A stretch of 64,000 bases of DNA from Paulinella micropora. Lineage: Eukaryota > Cercozoa > Imbricatea > Euglyphida. The stretch lies in NCBI GenBank assembly GCA_009731375.1, contig BJOX01000005.1:34143-98142 (forward strand). The letters are read 5' to 3'. A program made the position numbers and the translations under genes. The notes beneath the pieces are model-generated. The model was not told the origin of the DNA and searched no databases. It saw only the letters and a list, made by a program, of their open reading frames with translations. Shown here piece by piece: positions 33,952-43,493 of the stretch (positions within the stretch are counted from its first letter, which is position 1; each line of letters begins with the position of its first letter).

Positions 33952-35400
33952 TAGGCAGTGCAGAGGTACCTGCGTTAGGGGGAGTGGTGAGGCTGGCAAG
34001 AGGAAGCGAAGCTGAGGTTACCTACGACACCAGAAGGGTGGGCAGATGGGAGGAAATGCGGACTGTGATTACGCTGGAAAACAAGGAGAATGCAAGCTTG
34101 GCTATGGATCCGGTACCTAGGGCGGCGACTGGGGGAGTTGCGGACGAGGAAGAGAAGAAGCCGCCGGGGACGCCGCCTGGACAGGAGGAAGGTGGACCAA
34201 GTCTGGGGAGTGCTGGAGCGGGTCTTAGGAGCAGTGAAGGGGAACAGGGACCTACATCGCACATGGCTGATGGTGCGGATGGGGAACATGACCCATACAC
34301 AGTTTACCTGGACTCGGGATCGGCGCAACACATGGTGCCAATGGCGGAAGCACTGGAAGAAGTGCAGGATGATGACTCAATGGCAGTCAGAGGCATATCT
34401 GGCGTCTCTGCAACAGAATCCAGAGGAAGCACTTCGTTTTTGGGGGTGAATGGGGAAGGTAATCCCCAAGAAGTGGAAATGAGTGAAACTTATGTGCTAC
34501 CTACCTTGGACAGGACGCTGTTCTCTACGGGGCGTCTACAGCGCGCGGGCTTCGCGATCGTTATGCAGGACGACGAATTCTTCGTTACCAAGAGGAGAAT
34601 TGAGATTGAGCAAAGGGACAAGCTGCTTATTGGCAACTTTGATGCAGCGTCCTGTCAGTATACATTTACAACTATTGCACCCCCTGGATGGAAGAAGGAG
34701 AAGAAAGAATGCCAACCTTACCCTGGCTGCAAGGCGGCATTCTGGTCAACAAGCATGCGACATGCTACGACGGTGGACATGAAGGAGATCAATGACATTT
34801 TCCGCTTTGGTGAGACAATGGCGAGGCAATTCCTCAAACAGAATGGACTGACTGTCAAACACAAAGGGGGAGTCACTAAGTGTACCTGCATGGCGTGTGC
34901 TACGACGAAGATAAAGAAGCACGCTTCGTTCGAGGGAGCATCCCTGACAATCTGCAACGAGGTTGGTGAAGACTGGAGTGCAGACGGAACAGGACGTATA
35001 GCATTCCCGCTGTATGGGAAGACGCCCTACTTCCTGTTGTTCGTTGAGAACGTCTCAGGCTTCATCAGGGGTAGATGGAACCCCACTAGGGCCTCTGAGA
35101 TAGCACTGCAGCAGCTAACAGAAGTCCAGGTGTGGTCCAAGACACAGACTGGAAGATCAATGAAGCAATTCAGAACCGACAAAGAGTGGATTGCAAAGGC
35201 TGTGAAGGGCTACTTGGCGAGTGTTGGTGTGGAGCAACGGCTGCCTGTGCGAAATGACCCCAATAAGGACGCCTACGCCGAAGCAGCGATACAGTCGCTG
35301 GCAGCTACGTTGTTAAATGCAAGGAGTGTACCGGTCTACTTCCTACCGTTGGCGACTGACTACGCTGTGTTTTTGATAAACAGCAGAGAGGGTGGTGGCA
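33774..35400 (+). CDS. Copia C protease and integrase (frame continues to 35519 into inverted DNA)
   Basis: Protease: VYLDSGSAQHMVPM (about 34300-34340), the Copia DSGA-type active site with Ser for Ala. The pre-integrase region is followed by the zinc domain (MRHATTVDMKEI ... CTCMACA). The integrase core follows: FPLYGKTPYFLLFVENVSG, QFRTDKEWIAKAVKGYL and NKDAYAEAAIQSL. The frame is -1 relative to Gag and overlaps it. After INSREGGG (about 35390) the reading frame runs into the inverted segment and ends at a meaningless stop (35519), so integrase is truncated on this strand. Confidence 0.8.
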
Positions 35401-36040
35401 GGAGGCCACAGACGCCTGTGGATGCTCATTCGCCTCGCTTCTCGTTGGGCAGACGTGTGGGACAGCCTGGGAAGAGGGATGCTCGTGGGGTGCCTGTGGA
35501 ATGGACGGGTGCTGCCTGACAAGTGTTATGACGCCACTATCATCCTCGCGTCCACCTCGTGATGCAACGGATACCTCCTCGTCTGGCGACTGGCTAACTG
35601 CTTCCTCCCCGTCGTCCTCTTCCTTCCCAGTGACCACGTCCAGTAGGCCGTTAAGCAAGTTTTGCTCACTTGGGGTAAAAAATGTACCGATGTACCCGTC
35701 ATCTTTGTTGCCTTTTTTCCCGAGTTGGTGTGGCAGTTTGGAAAAGGTGTTGCTTCGACTCAGCCATTCTCCCACGAGGATAGAGGGTAGGCCATCCATG
35801 AATCGTAGCATCCCGCACCACCATGTCTGCTGTCGTCACAAGCTTGTGTCGTAGTAACTCCACACCTTGTACGATGATTCCTCCGTGTTGATGCCCATGA
35901 AGACACCTGGTGCTCCCTTTTCTCGTCCCTTTTTGCCCCCTTTGCAGAACACGCATAAACATCCAAAAGGCTTCAGGATGGAGTGATGAGGGGGAGGCCT
36001 GTTGTAGAATGCCTCATGCCTCGACACCTTTGCTCCTGCC
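35400..36040 (-). pseudogene. Inverted internal segment of Copia C: integrase C-terminus and linker
   Basis: On the minus strand this segment reads KVSRHEAFYNRPPPHHS, ILKPFGCLCVFCKGGKKG, GAPGVFMGINTEESSYKVWS and VVRDATIHGWPTLYPRGRM. This is exactly the Copia integrase C-terminus and RT linker missing from the plus strand. The ends carry a 9-bp inverted match (TGGCAGGAG at 35396-35404, CTCCTGCCA at 36033-36041). The inverted frame is essentially intact apart from one frame change, so the inversion is recent. Confidence 0.85.
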
Positions 36041-36885
36041 ATGCCCTGCCCACGTACGAGTCCAACATAGTTGAAGGAAAGAGGGCTAGAGGGAAGACGA
36101 AGCCTTCCAACTTCAGCTCGGGAGCGTACCTAGTTTCTGTACCTGTTCTTTATCGAGAAGCCACAGCATCGGGTAAGTTTAATGAGTCACGCTTCGCGGA
36201 CATCGATAAGCACATTAAGTTGGGGGCAATTGTAGAAAGGCATGTGTCGGACAAGCCTCCTGGACAACCGTTGGTGCCTACAAGATTTGTCGACTTTGAA
36301 AAACGTGAAACGATTGACGGCCCAGCGGTGGAGACCAAGTCAAGGATCGCTGGGATCGGATTCAGGCAGCCATCGTGGCAATATGACAGGGTCGACTTAC
36401 CTACGTGCAGGGTCGAGATCGTTTGGATGACGTGCGCTCTGGCAATCTTACAAGACATGGACGTCTATGGCATGGACGAGGAGAGCGCCTTTCCCCAAGT
36501 CAAGCTGCATGTGCCGGTGTGGTTACAGCCTCCGACAGGATACACGCCACCAAATGTGGTGTGGGAAGCTCTTGGTGGTGTCAATGGATTGAAGCCCTCC
36601 GGGCATATGTATTGGAACGACAGGGTTGTTCCTACCCAAAAGAAGATGGGCTTTAAGCAGAGCATCGTTGAGCCTTTTCTGTTTGGGCGGATTGATGAGG
36701 CTACAAAGAAGACGGAGATTTTGACGTACCATGTAGATGACAATATACATGTGTCGGCGTCGAAGGAGAGCCGTCGTGAGTACGTCAGCAAGCTCAATCG
36801 TGAGTGGGGCAACGTAAAGGACCTTGGCCAGTCAAGAAGTTTCTGTCTTTGGAGTTTGGCGTACGTCGTGCAGGGGGAGTGCTGA
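36041..36885 (+). CDS. Copia C reverse transcriptase
   Basis: The frame begins within the linker (GKRARGKTKPSNFSS) and encodes the RVT_2 domain. It has RFVDFEKRE, YGMDEESAFPQVKLHVPVWL, ALGGVNGLKPSGHMYWND, and a catalytic TYHVDDNIHVS with both aspartates. A frameshift near 36835 (VKDLGQ) ends this frame at 36885; the next frame continues at once. Confidence 0.8.
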
Positions 36886-37652
36886 CGATGACTATCCATC
36901 AGAGGGAGTACATCGCAACGCTACTGGCTCGGTTTAAGAGAAGCGATGGGCGCCAATGGATGCCAGCGAAGACGCCGTGGTGTGTTCCAGCTGGATCGAA
37001 GATGGAGCCAGCTATGCTAGCGTACTCACCACAGGAGATCGTTGGTAGCTTTGTGTGGCTGAAGGCTAGTGTGCCGGAGTCGGTTCTGCCACTCAGCGTG
37101 CTGGCTGAGCATCAGTCTGATCGGGACAAGTTCGATTACCGGGCCGCGGAGCAGCTTCTACGATACTTCCTATTCGTGCAGAATAGGGGGGTGATGTTCT
37201 CGTCTGATGGGAACCGCACCTTGGAGGCTGATTCCGATTCCTCGCTTGGGAACGGGAGTAAGATGTACTCGAGGACGGGTGGCATTGTGTTCTTGACGAA
37301 CGGGCCGGTCACGGTGCGTGCGACAACGCAGAAGCATCTAGCAACAGGCACTCAAGAGAGCGAGACGTACGCGGCTTCGGAGGTGCTCCACGACTTGGAG
37401 GCGGTACGCAACGTCATCAGGTCGATGCCGTGGTCCAACGGCAACCCGTTGAAGGCGGAGCTTCTGGCAGTGCCGACTATGAATGTCGACAATCAAGCCA
37501 CTGTATGCACTGCTCCGAATTCGGTGTTCGGTAAGAGGCTGAGGCATATTGCGCTGCGGCATCATCATATCACCGAGTCGATAAGGAAGGGGGAGGTTGC
37601 CATCAACTGGGTACCTTCTGAGAAAAACCGAGCTGATGTTCCGAGTGTCTAA
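36835..37652 (+). CDS. Copia C RT end and RNase H
   Basis: It continues from the frameshift: VKKFLSLEFGVRRAGGVL, TIHQREYIATLLARF. RNase H then follows: EADSDSSLGNGSKMYSRTGG, ATGTQESETYAASEVLHDLE, NVDNQATVCT and LRHIALRHHHITESIRKGEV. Ends at TAA 37650-37652. The 150 bp to the polypurine tract contain no ORF, unlike A and B. Two 25-bp tandem units (CTGTACCAGACTCAGTTCTAA-type) lie at 37736-37782. Confidence 0.8.
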
Positions 37653-37810
37653 ACGAATTGACAGTCTTTCTGTTCAAAAAGGGAGCCGACAGAATCTCTG
37701 GTAACGGATCGAAGTAAGACACTTAGAAATAGGCTCTGTACCAGACTCAGTTCTAATGCCCTGTACCAGACTCAGTTCTAATAACTACCTTTTGAAATAA
37801 GGGGGAGCAT

Positions 37811-38109
37811 TGCAGTAAAATAGCTGTTAGATAATTTTAGACGGCAGTTACGCTTAGAATGTTTTCGTTAGGACTGATAATAATTACCAATTTGATAAGA
37901 CTGGAACTAATCTTTATTGATTGGGTGTAACAGTACATTACTTAAGTCAGCCAGGCATGTGCCTTAGTATACCAGTGCTAGTATTGGCGGTAAAAAGTGT
38001 TACTTAGTAAAATCTCACAACCTGATCAAAAGCGATCTACTTAAGTGTTCCGGCTCTATCCGGCCTCTGTCAACTGTTCAAGTTTACTACCGGAGATTTT
38101 ATCATAGTG
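37811..38109 (+). repeat. 3' LTR of Copia C
   Basis: 299 bp, preceded by AAATAAGGGGGAGCAT and followed by the duplicated ATTAT. Confidence 0.93.
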
Positions 38110-38115
38110 ATTATT

Positions 38116-38220
38116 ATGGACTTGAAAGATTCGATGCTTTATATCATTATTTCACCTTTCTCTTTTGCATGTATTGCATTTTTTCGTTGGTGTGTGTGTG
38201 ACTTTTCCGGCTTCTTATGA
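38116..38220 (+). pseudogene. Second ORF of Copia B, 3' part (membrane segment)
   Basis: 34 codons (MDLKDSMLYIIISPFSFACI...). It is the in-frame continuation of the ORF cut at 31586, with one strongly hydrophobic stretch. The DNA just downstream (CCCTGCGGGAAGCGCTCAAAA) matches Copia A at the same place (CTACGGGAAGCGCTGTCAAA). This supports homology of the two tails. Confidence 0.4.
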
Positions 38221-38283
38221 TACCCCTGCGGGAAGCGCTCAAAATTTTTTTTCTGTTGTAACTGATATCAAGTTCAGAGGGGG

Positions 38284-38765
38284 TATTAGACCACAAGGAT
38301 ACCTTGTTACCTACATAAATTTCTTTCAGTTTAGATCTTGATTTCATGTTACATTACTTTATGTTTTACATATCATTTCCTTTTTACTATAATATAATAT
38401 TATTTTACGAATGCCACTTTTTCCTACTCACTGCCTTTAATATTTCGACAATATCTCATAAGTTATTAAGAGAGCTTTCCACGAATTTGCTGCGGCTATT
38501 GGTAAGTACTTCATTTCCATTTATTGAAGTATTCATTCAAAATTTGTCTTTATTAACCATATCAGCATTTGTTTCTATCACTAGGAACGTTCTGAGATCT
38601 TTCTTGGCTTATATTCTTAAAGTGCGTAGGTTTGTGGTATTTGAGTCATTAAATCTATCTTGGTATATCACCAAAGCGGGACAAGTAACAGTACTCTGTC
38701 AGATAAAGATTTAATACTCACTACTAACAATCTGTACAATCGTCATGTTTCCGGCGGGATTAATT
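38284..38765 (+). repeat. 3' LTR of Copia B
   Basis: 482 bp, preceded by the polypurine tract TTCAGAGGGGG and followed by CATCT (38766-38770). Confidence 0.9.
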
Positions 38766-39076
38766 CATCTCGGCTTTGTGATCCCGGCCACCTAATTTCT
38801 ACGGCTCGACATCTCCTCTCGATATCACCGCTCGCTACTGCGCCTCAATTGTCCCAGTCCCGCTGCAGATCATGGATATCCGGCCCCGGCTGATCATCAT
38901 CCACATTGCGCAAGTATAGATGCACCACTTTTCTACTCTCCAATGGTTTAAGAGATTTACCCACCTCTCTTTTTCCTTTTGACACTTTTTTTTTAGTGAA
39001 ACAACATACTTCGTTCGTTAATCACTCATTCTGTACGCAACTCAACTCAACCGTTAGGTCTGGGGGGGGGGGGAGC
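38766..39076 (+). other. 3' untranslated tail and polypurine tract of element D
   Basis: It is continuous with 27530-27780 once B is removed. No ORF is evident. It ends in the G-run and GAGC (39061-39076) that serves as polypurine tract before the 3' LTR. Confidence 0.7.
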
Positions 39077-39703
39077 TATCAGACTGAGCACCTTAACGAC
39101 CGGCCAAAATCTTTACCGTTGATAAGACACTCTTTTTGACAGGTTCATTAGATTCTCCTCTGCACGACGTTTCGACTTCACTAACTAGTTTTCGATTTCG
39201 TTCAGAAATGATTCCAAACGATCAGTTCAAAGTTCTTTTTAGCTATTGCCATTTTTCCCGTTCGTATTACCTTTTCCCCCGATTTTCCCGTGAAACACGC
39301 TTTACTGTAAATTTGCCAGTGAACAAGGACCGTCGGAGAAACACAATATCTAACGTGTCTTCCGTTGCCAGTCATTTTCGCCTTGAGGCTTCCCAAATCA
39401 ATTTCGGGACTCGAATTTTCAAGTCCAACGACCCGACACTATCCATTTGATGACTGTTAACTTGAAGACTCGCGACACCATCCGTTTGAGAACGGGAGAC
39501 CTCACAATTTACGTTCTACACTTGATCGTACGTTGCACCCAAGCCTGCAATGAGTTCGAAATTGTGTAAATAAACGAAGTGACCCCTCTACTATTTACTT
39601 GTATTTCACCTGCTCATCCTGAGTCAGGACTCAGAGCAGCCATAGTGTTCTTATTACGAGTTCGTTGTATCTGCCTACTTGAAGAGTTGCATACAAACTC
39701 ACA
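39077..39703 (+). repeat. 3' LTR of element D
   Basis: 627 bp, TATCAGACTGAGC to AAACTCACA. It carries AATAAA near 39570 and is closely similar to 16554-17173. Confidence 0.88.
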
Positions 39704-40434
39704 GGCCTGAATGTCACTATAACCGGCTTAGTGGGTTACGTATATATACCTGAGTATTTCCTTGGCAAGTTTTTGAATTCGAAGCTGGTATCGGAATGAA
39801 TACCGTACCGGACCGAAACATTCATGATTAATATATTGTGTTAAACTTTCTTCAAGTTTTTACTTCAAGTTTACACTTCTATTTTTAGTTCCGTTACTTG
39901 ATCATTTTTCCATTTATTTATCAACTGTCATAACTTGACACTAGTTGTTACGTTTTCAACTGCCGTTAACCGGCAGATCAATTTATTTCCCTTTACCAGC
40001 TAGCTTTTTAGAAAAGCTTGACTATTGCCTTTTTTCCAATATCTGAAACTTTATTTCCCTGGACCGTTTTTTCCGGTTCCCAGTCATCACACTCCAGGTA
40101 AAATGGTAAAACAAGTCATATGTCAGTTAAAGTGGCAATACTTAACACATTTTCCTTCATTTTCTCGCAGACTGACTTGAACAACTCAAACCGGCGCTAC
40201 ACAACTCGTGTTCCACTTGAAATATTTTCGTTAGTTCTCAGAATTTGTATTGTTTCGCAAGTGACAAGTAGTCTGTCAAGCAAAGTGTACTAAATAAACT
40301 GGAATTGACCATCCCAGCGTCTTTTGGTACCTTCCCTGTTCTCGGAAGTATTTTGAGATCAAATGACAGCCGTGTGTGAATTCATTTGAATGCCGGTTGG
40401 TAATTTCCTCACAGGAGGGTAGTCAAGACTTACA
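39704..40434 (+). repeat. Probable 5' LTR of element E
   Basis: The right border is inferred from ...AAGACTTACA followed by ATTCGAATTTT, which parallels the end of the D LTR (ACTCACA, ATTCGATTTT). An AATAAA lies near 40291, at a similar distance from the end as in D. The left border is not determined; TGTCACTATAACC at 39711 is a candidate. The 3' partner is not in the window. Confidence 0.5.
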
Positions 40435-40809
40435 ATTCGAATTTTCCTATTTTTCGGAAGAGTCACACTTAGTGTGTGCTGTGCACAGCTCGAATTGGGG
40501 AACACCTACCTGCTTCTGGAAACACCAACAGCGAGCAAGCTAAAGGTCTGCCATCACATCCACACAGGACAGCTAGTTCACCTGTCTTTGAGTGGCCGGT
40601 CATGGTGACAGTTGTTCATGTTCACCACACGCAGAGAGGCGATTTGGCACTATGTATTCAAGTCTGTTCAAGTCTGTTCAAGTTCCTTGCATACATAGGA
40701 CAGTCCCTCAAGCAAGACCATCGAGTAGCAACCAGCCCTAAAGGTCTCCTTTGCAAATTCCAGACCTGTTTGCTACACGGTGGGTCTTTTACGTTCAGGT
40801 GTGACGAAA

Positions 40810-42193
40810 TGAGTCTTCCAGCCTCATTTCCACGCCCCAATTACGACCTGGTCAGCAAGGAAGTCTACCACCGTGAAGAATGCCTCAACATTTCTCGCAC
40901 GATGCGCACCAACCTCAAGGTCCGCTTCATAGAGACTTACAGGAAGGGCCTCAAGGACGGCTTGGCAAAGAAGCTCTCTCCCCAGACGGATGGATCAGCC
41001 GCGCGCACTTTATTAAGGTCGTGCTCATGACTTTAGAAAAGGATCTCTGCCCTCTCCTAGCGAAAGCAGTAAAGGACGGCCTTCTCAATCTTGAGGAGGA
41101 ACCTTTTCTCCCCATGCAGCCCCTTGAGCAGATGGTGGATTATTGGCTCGACCCCTCTGCTTTCCACAAGTGGACCTCTTTTAGGGGTGAGAGAGACCTA
41201 GCTATTAGTAGGTACAACGACCTTGCGAAAAAGGTCGGTTGGGTTCTGACCCCGGACAACGTCCCTGGCTCTCTACGCTACGTGACGGTCCCTGCACCCG
41301 CGGGCACGGCGGCTCCTACCATAGCCCCAACACGCCCCCCGCTGGCAGTGGCAACGGCTACGAGTACGACCACGACTACGACTACGGCTACGGCAACGAC
41401 GATGCCTACGGCTACGACGGCAGCTTCGTCTTCGCGCCCCATGGCAGCCCCCACTCCGGTAAGGTTTCCCCCAACAGGCTCCCAGCGCCCCGGTGGCCCC
41501 ATCACATCCTTCCCAGGTCGAACCTTTCGCCCTACAGGAAGTAGTCTGGGCCCCACAGGCGGGTCAGAGGCACAGCGTTCCCTGTTTAGTCGACCGAGAC
41601 CGGCTTCCGACGGGGCACTCTCCCCACTAGCATCAGGGTACAGCTCAGTTCCGACCCCGAGGTTTTCTCGACGGAGCCCAAGCCTCCAGGGATTATTCTC
41701 CTCCCCTCCGGACTCCCGGTATGAGGACAGCGGCACGCTTTTCGTCTCCCCGTACGGAGGAACAGGACGGGAAGGAAGGGCAGTCGAGGAGGAAGAAGAG
41801 TCGAAGGCACGGCCTCTGTTCTCTTTTTCTCCCGAGCGAGAGGCAGAGCCGGCCGACGGTAACAGCCTCCTCCTATCCCCCCGAGTCGAGCAGTCCTCTG
41901 GCCGACCCCGTTCTGCCCCTCCACGTGTCGTGACTTTCGCCACAGTTAGGCAATCGTCCCCGCCGGCCGGTGAGAGCGACGAAGATGGAGAGCCCATGAC
42001 GGCAGTCACGGATCCCGCAGCCCCTGCAGCGGTCACACCGGTGGTGGCCGGAGCGATCGTAGCCGACCCAGCTGCCCCGACGACCGAAGCGAGGTGGGTA
42101 ACCCGTCTGGGGGCAATGCGGCGACCAGTGCAGCCTCTAGTAGTGGCGAACCGTCCTCGTCGAGTAGCTCCGAACCGTCACGTACCGGCGTAA
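40810..42193 (+). pseudogene. Gag N-terminal domain and Pro/Thr-rich linker, element E
   Basis: A first frame (to 41030) gives FPRPNYDLVSKEVYHREECL and MRTNLKVRFIETYRKGLKDG. A frameshift near 40990 passes to the frame ending at 42193: ISRAHFIKVVLMTLEKDL, WVLTPDNVPGSLRYVTVPAP. A ~250-residue Thr/Ala/Ser/Pro-rich linker with an acidic EEEEES patch follows. The N-terminal part aligns by eye with the D Gag start. Confidence 0.6.
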
Positions 42194-42197
42194 CGGT

Positions 42198-43493
42198 GTG
42201 AGTTTTAGTGGCAGCGCCGTCCTCATGATGGTTGCGCCAGTGGAGTCTGTTACCGAACGGTACCAACGGCGTATGCGAGCGATCAAGAAGCTCAAGTTCG
42301 ATCACGTATCATTAGGATACACTTTGCGTCTGTTTCTTTCCAATCTCTCGCTTTTTATGACCAGTCTGAGGCCGAGATCTTCCTCAACGCGTGGTAGGCA
42401 AGGATTTCTTCCACGGACTCATAGTTATTACGTGAAGTCTCTGCAGCTCTTGCCATGGGTCTGGTTGGACTACCGAGTAGACTCACGATGGAAAATCGAC
42501 GTAGTCTACGACGTAACCAAACCTTTCGGCCCGAGCTACCGGAACGACATGAAGAGACGTTCGAAGGAAAACTTAGCTACTTTTATCACGCGACTGCAGA
42601 AGCTCTTCAAGCAGCTGAAGAACGAAGGTCTTGTGGCCGAGGAAGCCCGTAAGTATAAAGAAGCCCGGCGATGTGTCTCCCCTATGGAGATGCAACACAT
42701 AGAGTCTTTGCAGATAGAAAGAAAGAAGCGAGGTATCCCGCCGACACGTACGTTGGAAGAGCTGAGTTGCCTTATCCTCAAGGCTAATCCACGTACCTTG
42801 ACGGATTGGGACCCCAAGATGATCCTGACGGCACCGGATTCCGACTACGGCCGACGCCCTCCTCGTAAGGAGAGGGCCAAGGAGAGCACAAGGAAGCCAA
42901 GAACCAAGTGACCCCGCGACATTCCCTTGGGTAGTCAACTGCAAGTCGTGGCGAAGCAAGCGCCGGCGTCCCATCAGCAGAATAAGCCGAAGTCTGGCCC
43001 GGGACCGGACCAACGCAAGGGCTACGCGCCTTCAAATTCGTCTGGCGGGCGTACAACCAAGACTGCACGCTTTTTAGGGGCCAACGCGATCAAGATCGCC
43101 AAGCCGGCCCAGTGGACGAAGGACCCCGCCAAGGAGAACCGCGCGCCGCACAACAAGAGCTCCGAGCCCTGCGCCTACTGTCAACACTTCGGCAAGGTCG
43201 ACAAACCAAACCATACACTCGAAGTCTGTAGGACACGAACGCGCGATCTGGAAAAGGGGCTCAACTCGCATTGGTGCCCCCCGCGGGCCGTGAAGCAACG
43301 CTCTGGCCCCGGACAGAAGGATCGTTGCGGCAAGGACCGCAAGGAACGCAAGGACGCCCCAATGTCGGCGGTGATGGCCGCTCAAGCGACGGTCGACGAC
43401 CCTGACCAGGTAAGCACCCGAAATATATTGGACGACGGGACTGACACGACTCTCGAATGCCGCTATGTCGCTCCCGTACGACGGCGCGCGTAA
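42198..43493 (+). pseudogene. Capsid-like region and zinc knuckle, element E
   Basis: One frame with a single TGA at 42909. It is helical and basic (RYQRRMRAIKKLKFDHVSL ... WKIDVVYDVTKPFG ... LATFITRLQKLFKQLKNEGL), then a basic linker and a knuckle-like CAYCQHFGKVDKPNHTLEVC at about 43170-43230. It overlaps the protease frame by 29 nt in the +1 direction. Confidence 0.6.

Larger units (their letters stand above)
31587..38109 (+). mobile_element. Copia element C, full length, nested in B
   Basis: LTRs 31587-31886 and 37811-38109 differ at about four positions. The 5-bp duplication ATTAT lies at 31582-31586 and 38110-38114. A primer-binding site follows the 5' LTR directly and a polypurine tract (AAGGGGGAG) precedes the 3' LTR. 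Coding order: Gag, protease, integrase, RT, RNase H. Defects: an internal inversion (35400-36040) and a frameshift near 36835. Confidence 0.93.
27781..38765 (+). mobile_element. Copia element B, internally deleted, with C nested inside
   Basis: LTRs 27781-28251 and 38284-38765. The LTRs run from TATTAGACCACAAGG to GGCGGGATTAATT, so the ends are not the usual TG...CA, but the 5-bp duplication CATCT fixes the borders. Without C, B is about 4.45 kb. Most of gag and protease is deleted. Confidence 0.9.
16554..39703 (+). mobile_element. Ty3/Gypsy-type element D, interrupted by Copia B and C
   Basis: LTRs at 16554-17173 and 39077-39703 flank Gag, protease, an unrecognised domain, reverse transcriptase, RNase H and integrase, in the Gypsy order (RT before integrase). 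B is inserted at 27781-38765 in the 3' tail with duplicated CATCT on both sides. D itself is old: many frameshifts and stops. The bases right of the 3' LTR are AGGCC if the LTR ends ACTCAC, and AGGCC also precedes R1 at 11841-11845. Confidence 0.85.
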
